A stretch of 64,000 nucleotides of DNA from NCBI GenBank assembly GCA_013298595.1, contig JAAFIG010000005.1, positions 97,544 to 161,543 of the forward strand. Direction: 5' to 3'. The notes beneath the pieces were generated by a model, which searched no databases, had not been told where the DNA came from, and worked only from the letters and a program-made list of their open reading frames with translations. The stretch comes from Deinococcales bacterium (GTDB taxonomy: Bacteria > Deinococcota > Deinococci > Deinococcales > JAAFIG01). The position numbers were made by a program, and so were the translations under genes. Every line of letters starts with the position of its first letter. Within the stretch, counting starts at the first letter, position 1. Of the stretch, positions 34,246-43,194 are shown piece after piece.

Positions 34246-34989
34246 TTATGCTCTTGCTTCAATACGTTGACACAAGTTCTGCACAATAATCAGATGCTCG
34301 GGCATAAGTTTGCTTTGGTAGATTAAAGCACTTCTGGCGTATAAAACTAGTGCTGCTTCGGCTCGAGCAATGATACTTTCAGAATCAAAGCCAAGAGCTT
34401 TCCAGAATGCGTTTCTCCAAATTTCGTCGGGTTGGGCATCTCGGACTGAACTCCAAAAAATGTTTTCTGAATTGGTCAGTACTCCACTAGCTAAAGCACC
34501 AACATTAGCTAAATTGGGTAATAGGTTTACCATGGCATACAATACTTTCTCGAGATGCTGTTGTTGCAAACCACCAAGAATTTTTTGCACATACTCAGCA
34601 TTTTCTGCCAGTACCCAACTGATGCTGATGTCAGCAGCCGCTTGTACTGTTTCCCACTTAAAATCTCGAGCACGTTGCTGCAAGTTGACATACCAGTTTT
34701 CGGGGTCAAACATGATTTTGGCTTCTCGAGTTGCGCCAATGTTTAGCAGCGCCTTCCACGGGTCAGAAAGCATCAATTCACGGTTTGTGGTATCCAAAAA
34801 ATTGATGTTCACCAAACGATTTTCAAAGTAAAACATTTGATCTGGTGGACGTTCACCATGGACAATCACATGAATGTCTACATCGCTGAACGCATTCATT
34901 CGGTTTCGAGCAGCACTGCCGATCAAAACAACACTCAGTGTATTGGGATTCTGCTCGAGAGGTGCAATAATTTTTTGTAGAAAGTCCAT
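34246..34989 (-). CDS. Nucleotidyltransferase-domain protein
   Basis: A 247-residue protein with a minimal nucleotidyltransferase fold at the N terminus: VVLIGSAARNRMNAFSDVDIHVIV (about 20-43) contains the GS motif and the DxD metal ligands. The remaining 150 residues are helical and resemble aminoglycoside-type nucleotidyltransferase C-terminal domains. It could adenylylate a small molecule or protein. It lies next to the cassette but outside its repeats and has normal CTCGAG content. Confidence 0.8.
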   Translation of the reverse strand: MDFLQKIIAPLEQNPNTLSVVLIGSAARNRMNAFSDVDIHVIVHGERPPDQMFYFENRLVNINFLDTTNRELMLSDPWKALLNIGATREAKIMFDPENWYVNLQQRARDFKWETVQAAADISISWVLAENAEYVQKILGGLQQQHLEKVLYAMVNLLPNLANVGALASGVLTNSENIFWSSVRDAQPDEIWRNAFWKALGFDSESIIARAEAALVLYARSALIYQSKLMPEHLIIVQNLCQRIEARA

Positions 34990-35178
34990 ACTTCAGTGTA
35001 CGACTTACTAATCATCACTTGCATAATATGAGAAGCAAATTCACCGAACAAATTACTCACAACAAAGCCGTTGCTGTGGCTGTTTGCATTTGCTCCTCGA
35101 GCCAGAATAAAACTTCTATTTTCTAATTCGAGACTTGGGTGCAAGTTGTATCTTTTTGCCAAATGCTAGAATTACGCT

Positions 35179-35673
35179 ATGAGCGAAAAAATCCAAGACA
35201 TCCTTGTATTCCAATTTTCTGCTTCGTTGCAAATGCTGGGCAATGCCATTCGTGCTTGCCCTGATGAAGTCTGGGGCAATGAAATCAGTTATTACGAGTT
35301 TTGGTATTACGCTTATCACACGATTTTCTGGACAGATTTTTATTTGTCGGATGTGCCAGAAGAAGATTTTCGTCCCCCTGCACCATTTACGCTGGGTGAA
35401 TTTGAAGCTGATATTTTACCACCTCGAGTGTATACGCCAGCCGAATTGCTCGAGTATCTCGAGTTTGTGCAGACCAAGTGTAAAACGTATATCTCGGGGT
35501 TGACTGCCGAAAGCATGATGCAACATCTCAAAATTGGCAAACGTGATTACAGCCGTCTCGAGTGGTTGTTGTATAACTTGCGGCATGTTCAACATCATGC
35601 TGCACAACTGAATTTATTGTTGCGGCAACGCACAGATTCTGCGCCAAACTGGGTCTCGAGAGGTAAAATTTAA
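35179..35673 (+). CDS. DinB family protein
   Basis: A 164-residue DinB-fold protein: the N-terminal helix bundle includes FWYYAYHTIFWTDFYLSD (His near residue 47), and the C-terminal NLRHVQHHAAQLNLLLRQR carries the paired histidines of the metal site. It is the third DinB-fold gene in the window. Such proteins are thiol transferases or metal-dependent enzymes of unknown substrate. The peptidase gene follows 55 bases later. Confidence 0.85.
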   Translation: MSEKIQDILVFQFSASLQMLGNAIRACPDEVWGNEISYYEFWYYAYHTIFWTDFYLSDVPEEDFRPPAPFTLGEFEADILPPRVYTPAELLEYLEFVQTKCKTYISGLTAESMMQHLKIGKRDYSRLEWLLYNLRHVQHHAAQLNLLLRQRTDSAPNWVSRGKI

Positions 35674-35728
35674 GCAAGACTACTGCGCTTGTCATGCCGT
35701 TGCCATCTTTCTCGAGTAACCTTTTTTC

Positions 35729-36901
35729 ATGCGTTTACTCTGGGCTTTATTGGCAGTGTTTGCTGTACTGTTTTCACTTGTTACGGCGAATCAATTGCAA
35801 TCTGGGCGAGCTATTCGTGATGTCGAAACGCTGGTTGGCTTTGGTGCTCGAGTTTCGGGTAGTACCAATCTCGAGGTGGCGGCAAAGTTTTTGCAATCGG
35901 AGTATCAAAAAGTTGGTTTGAAAACGGAAATTGAACTGTTTTCTTTTGAGCGTTTGCGTGATTTTGGCTCGAGTGTCACAGCGGGTTCGCAAAAATTGGC
36001 TGCGGATACGTTGTACAGTTCGCAAATTTCGGATATCGAAGGTTTAGCTGTGCGTGTACCAAATTTTGGTAGCAAAGAAGATTATCAGAACCTCAGTGTC
36101 AAAGCTCGAGTGGTGCTGGTCAAGCGTGGTGGTATTCCATTTCTCGAGAAAGCTCGGGCGGCTCAAGCGGCTGGGGCAATTGCTGTGGTGATTGTCAATA
36201 GTGTGCCTGGGCGGTTAAGTGCTAATTTATTGGGTGATTTTGCTATTCCTGTGGTGGCAGTTTCTGGTGCGGATGGGACTCCGTTGCTTGAGCAAGTTGC
36301 AAAAAACGCTGTGCGCTTGCGAGTGATTGCTGATGTTCGCCGCACTTCCATTACTGGGCGTAATGTTGTGGCTAGGGGTTCGGATGCCGCCCCAAAACTG
36401 ATTCTTGGAGCGCATTTTGATAGTGTGCCTGGCAGCCCAGGAGCGAATGATAATGCCAGTGGCACAGCTGCAATTCTCGAGATGGCACGACGTTTACCTG
36501 CATCTCTAAGGGCACAAATTTGGTTTGTGTCTTTTGATGCCGAAGAAGATGGTTTGCTTGGCTCGAGTGCTTTTGTGCAGAATTTACCTACGGCAACTTT
36601 GGATGGTTTAAAAGCCATGCTGAATTTTGATATGGTCGCTGTGAATAATAAAATTTCGGTGGGGGGCTCGAGTTCGTTAACGAAATTGATTCGTGGGATT
36701 CAGCCAAATATTGGAGAATTTCAGGATTTTGCGGGTTCAGATCATGCCAGTTTCTTAGCCGAGAGCGTGCCTGCTGTGTTTTTCTGGCGTGGATTTGAAC
36801 CTAATTATCATTTACCATCTGATAGCAAAGTGGATGCTGTACTGCTCGAGGAAACCATTTCGCTTGGTCTCGAGACTGTGCAAAAATTATTGGGTCAATA
36901 A
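35729..36901 (+). CDS. M28 family secreted metallopeptidase with PA domain
   Basis: Aminopeptidase-type zinc protease, 390 residues with a signal peptide (1-20). A protease-associated (PA) domain is visible at about 105-190 (VVLVKRGGIPFLEKARAAQAAGAIAVVIVN). The M28 catalytic core follows, with zinc ligands in GAHFDSVPGSPGANDNASG (about 230), the catalytic glutamate in FDAEEDGLLG (about 271) and DHASF (about 345). It probably removes N-terminal amino acids from extracellular peptides. Confidence 0.92.
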   Translation: MRLLWALLAVFAVLFSLVTANQLQSGRAIRDVETLVGFGARVSGSTNLEVAAKFLQSEYQKVGLKTEIELFSFERLRDFGSSVTAGSQKLAADTLYSSQISDIEGLAVRVPNFGSKEDYQNLSVKARVVLVKRGGIPFLEKARAAQAAGAIAVVIVNSVPGRLSANLLGDFAIPVVAVSGADGTPLLEQVAKNAVRLRVIADVRRTSITGRNVVARGSDAAPKLILGAHFDSVPGSPGANDNASGTAAILEMARRLPASLRAQIWFVSFDAEEDGLLGSSAFVQNLPTATLDGLKAMLNFDMVAVNNKISVGGSSSLTKLIRGIQPNIGEFQDFAGSDHASFLAESVPAVFFWRGFEPNYHLPSDSKVDAVLLEETISLGLETVQKLLGQ

Positions 36902-36973
36902 GTACAGGTCTTGCTATTTTACTTGTGGCTTGAAACTCTCGAGATTTCAAGAAAACCCTGTGTGGAACGTGAT

Positions 36974-37003
36974 CGTAGGGGCGAGGCATTCCTCGCCCCT
37001 ACG
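36974..37003. repeat. Dispersed palindrome GTAGGGGCGAGGC...CTCGCCCCTAC
   Basis: CGTAGGGGCGAGG and CCTCGCCCCTACG form a perfect 13-bp inverted repeat with a 4-base loop, in the gap between convergent genes. It is the best conserved member of the small palindrome family seen at 13034, 16113 and 22113, and could also act as a terminator stem. Confidence 0.8.
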
Positions 37004-37017
37004 GGGAATTTGCTGTT

Positions 37018-37962
37018 TTAGTCGCGGAGTTTTTTGGCTGCGTCAATTAGCGCAGGCATAATCGTATGTAAGTCACCAATAATGCCGTAATCAGCAACTT
37101 TGAAAATAGGGGCTTCTGGGTCTTTGTTAATGGCAATAATATTCTTGGATTTTCCCATGCCCGATAAGTGCTGCACAGCTCCTGATACACCCACGGCAAT
37201 ATAGGCGTTGGGTTGAACTGTTTTACCTGTTTGACCAACTTGTTCTCCGTATGGTCGCCAACCTGCATCTACAGCGGCTCGAGTCGCACCAACACCTGCT
37301 CCGATAACATCGGCAAGTCCTTCGATTAGGGCAAAGTTTTCTGGGCTGCCCAATCCACGTCCACCAGTGACAACAAGACTGGCTTCGGTGAGGGCAACTC
37401 GAGTGGTTTTTTCTTGGATGCGTCCGAGAATATTGACACCACTGGCAGTTAATTCAAGTTCGACTTCGTATATTTCACCAGCAGCTCGAGTTTCAGCTAT
37501 TGCTTGGGTGTTTGGTTTAACACTGCATACAACAATCGGTGCAGTGGCTTCTAGGGTTTCTGTGACTCGAGCTAAGAAGGCGTAGTGTTGGATGCGTAAC
37601 CCACCTTCTATGCGTTCTATGTTTGTGGCATCTTCAAGGTAAGCTGCATCTAAGCGCACGGCGACTCGAGGGGCGAGTTCGCGTCCACCTCGAGAACCTG
37701 CCAGTAAAACGATTGTGGCTTCGGCTTGCTCAGCTAAATCAGCAATTGCTTTGGCAAATGTTTTAGCGGTGTATGGCTCGAGTAGTGCATCTTCGCAAAC
37801 CAAAACTTGATTGGCATATTGGGCGGCTTCAGTTGCGACTGCCCCAGCTCCTGTACCTAGTAACACTGCTGTGATATCTCCGCCAAGTTTTTGGGCTGCA
37901 CCAAGTAACTCGAGTGCAGATTTTTTAAGTTTTGTGTCAAATTCGCATTGAACGAGGATCAT
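37018..37962 (-). CDS. etfA: Electron transfer flavoprotein, alpha subunit
   Basis: FAD-binding subunit of ETF, which takes electrons from acyl-CoA dehydrogenases and passes them to the quinone pool. The 314-residue protein has an alpha/beta N domain (1-190) and the conserved FAD domain [39 protein letters not shown] (about 200-238), then [11 protein letters not shown] and [12 protein letters not shown]. It follows etfB by nine bases. No ETF-ubiquinone oxidoreductase or acyl-CoA dehydrogenase is adjacent. Confidence 0.95.
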   Translation of the reverse strand: MILVQCEFDTKLKKSALELLGAAQKLGGDITAVLLGTGAGAVATEAAQYANQVLVCEDALLEPYTAKTFAKAIADLAEQAEATIVLLAGSRGGRELAPRVAVRLDAAYLEDATNIERIEGGLRIQHYAFLARVTETLEATAPIVVCSVKPNTQAIAETRAAGEIYEVELELTASGVNILGRIQEKTTRVALTEASLVVTGGRGLGSPENFALIEGLADVIGAGVGATRAAVDAGWRPYGEQVGQTGKTVQPNAYIAVGVSGAVQHLSGMGKSKNIIAINKDPEAPIFKVADYGIIGDLHTIMPALIDAAKKLRD

Positions 37963-37971
37963 ATGTCTCCT

Positions 37972-38724
37972 TTAAATAACTTTGGCTTCTTCGTGCAGTA
38001 GTTTTATCAGTTGTTCAGCAGCAGCGATGGGGTCTTTACCATCTATAAGTTTGTTTAAGCGGGCGCGTTCTTGGATTTCTTGGGCAACAATTTGCACTTT
38101 GCTGGTGCTGATTCCGTATTCGGCTGGGGTGGTCTTTTTCAGTTCTTTTTTCTTGGCTTTCATAATGTTGGGTAGTGTTGGGTAACGTGGTTCATTTAAG
38201 CCTTGTTGGGTGGTAATAATTGCAGGCAGTGTTAGCTCGAGGCTTTCTTTACCGTCGTCAACATCATGGGTGGCTTTGGCTTGATTATTATCGAGTGTAA
38301 GTTCGGTTGTCCAAGTGATTTGATTCCACTCGAGAGCTTCGGCAAGAGCTGCACCAAGGGCTTGTGAATCGGTATCGGCGTGTTGTCCGCCAACAAAAAC
38401 AATGTCTGGGTTTTCCTCGAGCACCACGGCTTTGAGAATTTTAGCTTGGGATACCACATCAAAAATGGTGTCAGTTTCGATATGAATGGCTCTTTCAATA
38501 CCCATGGCAAGGGCGCGACGAATGGCATCTTCAAAGCGGTTTGAGCCAAGGGCAACAGCAATGGTGTTGGCACCGCCTTCATTGATTCGTAAGGCTTGTT
38601 CCACACCGTATTCGTCCATGCCATCGAGTGCCATTGTGGTGCCATCAAAATCCATTTTGCTTGCTTTGGTTTTGACTTTGGCTTCGGCATCAGGGACTTG
38701 TCTGATTAAACACAGGATTTTCAT
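37972..38724 (-). CDS. etfB: Electron transfer flavoprotein, beta subunit
   Basis: AMP-binding subunit of ETF, 250 residues. Characteristic segments are ILCLIRQVPD (3-12), MDEYGVEQALRINE (about 37), VALGSNRFEDAIRRALAMGIERAIHIET (about 57), VFVGGQHADTDSQALGAALAEAL and LTLPAIITTQQGLNEPRYPTLPNIMKAKKK (about 163). The first gene of a two-gene leftward operon with etfA. It probably serves beta-oxidation together with the enoyl-CoA hydratases. Confidence 0.95.
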   Translation of the reverse strand: MKILCLIRQVPDAEAKVKTKASKMDFDGTTMALDGMDEYGVEQALRINEGGANTIAVALGSNRFEDAIRRALAMGIERAIHIETDTIFDVVSQAKILKAVVLEENPDIVFVGGQHADTDSQALGAALAEALEWNQITWTTELTLDNNQAKATHDVDDGKESLELTLPAIITTQQGLNEPRYPTLPNIMKAKKKELKKTTPAEYGISTSKVQIVAQEIQERARLNKLIDGKDPIAAAEQLIKLLHEEAKVI

Positions 38725-38797
38725 TATTGCTCCTCGAGATTTTATTTATACTCAGTCTAAAATTCGCTTTGTTGCGCGTCAAGCTGCTTTGTCCCAA

Positions 38798-40546
38798 TCA
38801 TTTTGCCAAATTGCTTAATTTGACTGTGTACTCGAGTCTTCTTGAACGGCGCTTTGGTACGTCCACATCCCAGAGTGGCATAAAAACACTGGATTGATAA
38901 TGTTTTTGTCCTTCAAATTCGCTGTTAACAGGGTGTGTCCAGAGTGTGGCTTCTCGAGAGAAATTAAAAATCAGCTCTGTGCCTAACCATTGGTCGCGCC
39001 AACCAGCGGTTTGAACTGCTCGGTGCTCGAGTTGTGCGCCTAAGTTAGAAACGGCAGTGCCATTGACAATAAATTGGCGATCTACGGATTGGGCTGTGAG
39101 CAGTGCAAAATTCCATAAACTGCCAAAGCGCAAAACAATATCCCAATCGCCTTTGTTATGAATTTGGTATTCGATTTCTAAGGTGTTTTCCTTGGGTTTT
39201 AAGCGCACCGCTTTTTTGATTTCCACAGCGACGGGTGCACCTGCGGGTCCGCGTACTGTGCCAAGTCGAGTCAGTGTCACACGGTCGCGGTACTTACCGA
39301 TTTCATATAAGCCATCGGCAAAATCACCCAGTTCAAGATAATCTCCGCTGGCAAAGGCAGCCAGTGTACTTGCTTCAGGCTCGAGGAAATGATCGGTTAA
39401 AGATAATTTGTGGCTAAACGGGTCGCAGAGGTTAGCGGCGGCTTCTCGGGCATCAAATTCAAGAATGCCGCCACCTCGAGCCGCACTAAAATACAAATTC
39501 ATGGTGTGAGCTTCGGCAATCACGTCGGGTGTGCCATCAAAATCCAGATCGCGGTAATTGATATCTAACCAACCGTATTTGCGTGGCTCGAGGATATTCT
39601 CGGCTTTGATCAGATTGCGGTACGCCGCAAATCGCAAATAATTGCTGTGCGAGCCACTTTCTTGAAGTACCGCGCTGTCTTCGGCACGCCATAAATGGGC
39701 AAAGGCTTCGTCTGGTACCCGAAAGACATCGTTGAGTTTTTCCGAGGCATACCGAATGCGTTGTTGTAAATGCCCAATTCCAGGGTAACGATGCAGCACT
39801 TCACGCCAACTCGAGCGAGGTGGTAATTGTGGTGCTGTACTTGGTAAGTAGACCACTTCGGCACGTCGGGTTGCATCGAGTAAGGTGGATAAACGCATGG
39901 TTTCAAAATGCTCGAGATGCTCAAGTAAACTCAGGAAGCCCTTGCTACGTCCAGCAATATCCTCGAGTTTAACCAGTAATACAGTATCCCCACTAAATAG
40001 GGGCACACTACCTAATTGGGCTTGTGAAGCCCGAAAAACCCGAATCGATTTACCCATTTCTTCGGCAGCAAAAAGCATACCACTCGAGATACCTGCGGTT
40101 TGAAAAAGTGTTTCAGGTAAAATTGTAAATTCTAAATCTGTTTCGGCAAGTAAAGCTGGTAATTGTGCTTCCCAAGCAAATTCGGGAGTCCAAATTCCAC
40201 GTGGTGTTACGTCAAAAAATTTCTCGAGTAATATTGTGTGGGCTCTGACTTGCCCTAGGACATCAGCTTTTGGGGTAACAGCTAATAATGGGTGGTACAT
40301 TGCCCCAGTGATAAATTCAACTCTTGAACGCAAAGCCGCTAATCTTGACAAAGCAATTGGCTCGAGGCGCTCTAACCATTCGAGTAATGCCCCAGATAAA
40401 TACAAATTACTTTTCAGTTTAGGGCGGGCTTCTAAGGCTGCTAAAGCGGGCAAGTACGCATCACGTAAAGCCCGTTGTACACCTTCCTCGAGATTGCCAA
40501 CAGGTTGATGGGCGTATAAAACCAATGCAATGCGTGGCGTTGCCAA
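38798..40546 (-). CDS. GH57 alpha-amylase/4-alpha-glucanotransferase-like enzyme
   Basis: Glycoside hydrolase family 57 enzyme of 582 residues acting on alpha-1,4-glucans. It has the GH57 opening RIALVLYAHQPVGNL, GAMYHPLLAVTP (about 75), the nucleophile region RGIWTPEFAWE (about 115) and C-terminal DUF1925/DUF1926-type beta domains (about 280-582) as in the Thermococcus glucanotransferase. I chose TTG 40546 because AGAAGG sits 8 bases upstream; a GTG at 40555 is the alternative. It diverges from the LacI regulator, with a long palindrome between them, and probably processes maltooligosaccharides imported by the transporter. Confidence 0.85.
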   Translation of the reverse strand: MATPRIALVLYAHQPVGNLEEGVQRALRDAYLPALAALEARPKLKSNLYLSGALLEWLERLEPIALSRLAALRSRVEFITGAMYHPLLAVTPKADVLGQVRAHTILLEKFFDVTPRGIWTPEFAWEAQLPALLAETDLEFTILPETLFQTAGISSGMLFAAEEMGKSIRVFRASQAQLGSVPLFSGDTVLLVKLEDIAGRSKGFLSLLEHLEHFETMRLSTLLDATRRAEVVYLPSTAPQLPPRSSWREVLHRYPGIGHLQQRIRYASEKLNDVFRVPDEAFAHLWRAEDSAVLQESGSHSNYLRFAAYRNLIKAENILEPRKYGWLDINYRDLDFDGTPDVIAEAHTMNLYFSAARGGGILEFDAREAAANLCDPFSHKLSLTDHFLEPEASTLAAFASGDYLELGDFADGLYEIGKYRDRVTLTRLGTVRGPAGAPVAVEIKKAVRLKPKENTLEIEYQIHNKGDWDIVLRFGSLWNFALLTAQSVDRQFIVNGTAVSNLGAQLEHRAVQTAGWRDQWLGTELIFNFSREATLWTHPVNSEFEGQKHYQSSVFMPLWDVDVPKRRSRRLEYTVKLSNLAK

Positions 40547-40671
40547 AATCTTCACCTTCTCTGTTAAGTTTCTGCAAAAAAATTGCAATCACATCATCTT
40601 GAGCGAATTGCTCGAGATTCGAGATTACTCGAGAGATGCTATTTCGACAAGGGGCGAAGAAAAAAGGGGGC

Positions 40672-40700
40672 TTGACAGAATAGTGCTGTCTGAGTATTCT
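40672..40700 (+). promoter_or_regulatory. lacI-type regulator promoter
   Basis: TTGACA (40672-40677), 17-base spacer, TATTCT (40695-40700). The -10 box coincides with the left end of the palindrome at 40695-40730, so a bound repressor would block its own promoter. Confidence 0.75.
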
Positions 40701-40730
40701 GCACACGTTTAGATAAACGTGTGCAGAATA
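40695..40730. promoter_or_regulatory. Long operator palindrome between GH57 and lacI-type genes
   Basis: Perfect 16-bp inverted repeat TATTCTGCACACGTTT / AAACGTGTGCAGAATA around the 4-base centre AGAT. It lies between divergent genes and overlaps the regulator's -10 box. This is a strong candidate site for the LacI-family protein encoded next door, although it is longer than usual LacI operators and could also fold as RNA. Confidence 0.8.
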
Positions 40731-40779
40731 TAACTTGTGTCGTCCAAGACACATGTTATTCATTTCTCGAGGAAATCGT

Positions 40780-41757
40780 ATGAGCTTATCTCGTCGTGCC
40801 ACAATCAAAGATGTTGCCAAGGCAGCAGGTGTGACGTACCCAACAGTCTCACGTGTTTTATCTGGTAAACCATATGTGGCAGCCAACACTCGAGAACGGG
40901 TGCTCAATGCAGTCAACGAATTGGGTTACCGACCATCAGCCGCAGCCCGCAGTATGGTCACGCAACGCACCAATTTAATTGCCATGCTTGTGCCACACCT
41001 GACCGACCCTAATTTTGGTGTTTTATTTGCAGGCGCAGAACGCGAAGCCAGAGAGTCTGGTTATAGCGTGCTGGTGACAGATTTTGATTCAGCTACCGAT
41101 ACAGGCGGTATTCTTGCCGAACATCGCGTGGATGGTGTCCTAATTCTCGAGCCACAAAATTTTTATCGCCAAGACCGTGTCACAGAACTCCTAACCGAAC
41201 TGCCCGTAGTCGAACTCGATGATGCTCCTATAGATCATAAAAATGGTGGCAGATTAGTTGCTCAGCACCTACAAAGCCTTGGGCATCAACAGGTTGTTTT
41301 TGTTGGCGGACCACCTAGCGCACCACATGCCACAGGGCGTTACGCAGGTTTACTCGAGCTTTACCCTCAAGCCAAATGGTTCAGTGGCGATTGGACAGTC
41401 GAAAGCGGGGCATCTTTACTCGAGGCAGCCATGACCAGCCAACCAACAGCTATTTTTGCTGCTAACGATTATGTGGCTTTGGGTTTAATGCACGCTTTAC
41501 AAAACAGAGGTTTACACATTCCAAACGATATTTCAGTTGTTGGTTTTGATGACATCCCACTTGCTAAATACTTTGCTCCAGCATTAAGTACAGTCCAACA
41601 ACCACTCGAACAACAAGGCGCTCGAGCGGCTGCATTGCTGATTGCTAAGTTACAAGGTCGAGTGCCAACCCGTCCCCAAGCAGAAACACCTCTTTTGGTT
41701 ATTCGCCAATCAACTGCGCCACCTAAATTAACTTACATCACTTCAGGAGGTGTTTAG
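40780..41757 (+). CDS. LacI family transcriptional regulator
   Basis: A 325-residue repressor with an N-terminal LacI helix-turn-helix (TIKDVAKAAGVTYPTVSRVLSGKPYVAANTRERV, about 8-42) and a periplasmic-binding-protein-like sugar domain (60-325; AIFAANDYVALGLMHAL, ISVVGFDDIPLAKYFAPALSTVQQP). ATG 40780 follows GAGGAA. It precedes a sugar ABC transporter and is divergent from a GH57 enzyme, so it most likely senses maltose, maltooligosaccharides or trehalose. Autoregulation through the palindrome at 40695 is likely. Confidence 0.93.
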   Translation: MSLSRRATIKDVAKAAGVTYPTVSRVLSGKPYVAANTRERVLNAVNELGYRPSAAARSMVTQRTNLIAMLVPHLTDPNFGVLFAGAEREARESGYSVLVTDFDSATDTGGILAEHRVDGVLILEPQNFYRQDRVTELLTELPVVELDDAPIDHKNGGRLVAQHLQSLGHQQVVFVGGPPSAPHATGRYAGLLELYPQAKWFSGDWTVESGASLLEAAMTSQPTAIFAANDYVALGLMHALQNRGLHIPNDISVVGFDDIPLAKYFAPALSTVQQPLEQQGARAAALLIAKLQGRVPTRPQAETPLLVIRQSTAPPKLTYITSGGV

Positions 41758-41767
41758 CTCCTGAAGT
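41740..41767 (+). other. Hairpin at the end of the regulator gene
   Basis: Perfect 10-bp stem ACTTCAGGAG / CTCCTGAAGT with an 8-base loop spans the regulator's stop codon. It has no T-run; it may be a weak terminator or an mRNA-stabilising structure before the binding-protein gene. Confidence 0.55.
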
Positions 41768-41854
41768 CTTGGAGCCAATGATAAAACATGTCTAATCAGT
41801 TCTGCCGTAATTTATGTTAATCTGAAATCCGCAATAAAAATTCAGGAGGATGGA

Positions 41855-43117
41855 ATGAAAAAGTGGCTATTAGTGGCACTCGGTGCTGTTGCAGCAGGTA
41901 CAGCAGCAGTTGTAGCGCAAAGCGGTGCAACAGGTAATTTGGTTTATAACTCGCAAGCATCTGACCCAGCTCCACGTAAATTCGACGAAGATCAAGTCGC
42001 AATTTTCAAAAAGCAATACCCAGGTATCAACATGACACATAACATTGTTGATATTGAAGGTTTCAAAACAGCTATTCGCACTTACTTGGCTTCGGATAAT
42101 CCACCAGACGTGCTGACTTGGTACGCTGGTAACCGTATGCGTGCCTTTGCGGAACGTGGTTTAGCGGCTGATATTAGCGATGTCTGGACAAAAAATGGTT
42201 GGACAAAGTCATTCCCTAAAGGTATGCAGGAACTTTCTAAATCCGAAGGTAAATTTGTTTTCGTGCCAACCAACTATTACTGGTGGGCAATGTACTATCG
42301 CAAAGATACCTTTGCTAAACTTGGCTTAAAAGAAGCTACTTCATGGACTCAACTGCTTGGGCTGTGCGACAAACTTAATGCCGCAGGTATCACACCAATC
42401 GTAACGGGAAGCAAATTCCTCTGGCCTCTTGGTGGTTGGTTTGATTTCCTCAACATGCGTGTCAACGGACCAAAATTCCACTTTGACGTAACCGATGGAA
42501 AAATCCCATACACTGATGCTCGAGTTCGTAAAGTCTTTACCTACTGGAAGCAACTAATGGATCGTAAGTGCTTCAACTCCGATAGCGCTTCCTTAGATTG
42601 GCACGAAGCTGCTGCACTGATGACAGCTACCGAACCAAAAGGTGGTATGTTCTTAATTGGTGATTTCATCCGCGACCAATGGAAAGACGGCAACGAAAAA
42701 ACCCAACTTGATTTCTTCCGTTTCCCAATAATTAACAGCCAAGTTCCAGTGGGTGAAGAAGCACCAACCGACGGTTACTTCTTGCCAGCCAAAGCCAAAA
42801 ACCTTGACAACGCCAAATTATTCCTCGGTTTTATTGGTTCTAAAGAACTTATGGAAAAAGGTGTTAAAGAACTTGGTCGTCTTGCCCCACGCAGCGATGT
42901 AGACCCAGCTTTGTATGCCAGTAAGCCACAAATTGCTAAAGCCCAAGCCACGATTATTGGTAAAGCCGATGCAATTGCACAATTCTACGACCGTGACACC
43001 GACCCAGAAATGGCAAATATCGGTATGAAAGGTTTCCAAGAATTTATGTCCAACCCAGGTGCTTTGGATAGCATCCTCAAGCGCTTAGAAGCTGCTCGTG
43101 TTCGTATTTTCAAATAA
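41855..43117 (+). CDS. Sugar ABC transporter substrate-binding protein
   Basis: Family 1 extracellular solute-binding protein of 420 residues, with a signal peptide (1-21, AVVAQ). Visible regions are DEDQVAIFKKQYPGINM, DVLTWYAGNRMRAFAERGLAADISD and VPTNYYWWAMYYRKD, the last two typical of oligosaccharide binders. A strong AGGAGG site precedes it, and CTCGAG is almost absent (one copy in 1.26 kb), which would fit codon choice in a highly expressed gene. A terminator before the permease genes would leave it more abundant than the membrane subunits. Confidence 0.92.
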   Translation: MKKWLLVALGAVAAGTAAVVAQSGATGNLVYNSQASDPAPRKFDEDQVAIFKKQYPGINMTHNIVDIEGFKTAIRTYLASDNPPDVLTWYAGNRMRAFAERGLAADISDVWTKNGWTKSFPKGMQELSKSEGKFVFVPTNYYWWAMYYRKDTFAKLGLKEATSWTQLLGLCDKLNAAGITPIVTGSKFLWPLGGWFDFLNMRVNGPKFHFDVTDGKIPYTDARVRKVFTYWKQLMDRKCFNSDSASLDWHEAAALMTATEPKGGMFLIGDFIRDQWKDGNEKTQLDFFRFPIINSQVPVGEEAPTDGYFLPAKAKNLDNAKLFLGFIGSKELMEKGVKELGRLAPRSDVDPALYASKPQIAKAQATIIGKADAIAQFYDRDTDPEMANIGMKGFQEFMSNPGALDSILKRLEAARVRIFK

Positions 43118-43136
43118 AGCCTTCTCGTAATAGATG

Positions 43137-43166
43137 CCCCGCCCTCCACATCGGGGGCGGGGTTTT
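43137..43166 (+). terminator. Terminator between binding-protein and permease genes
   Basis: CCCCGCCC / GGGCGGGG stem (8 bp) with a 10-base loop, then TTTT. It is a partial terminator that allows higher expression of the binding protein than of the downstream permeases. Confidence 0.75.
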
Positions 43167-43194
43167 CTTTCCATAACTCGAGAAAGGGGTTTAC

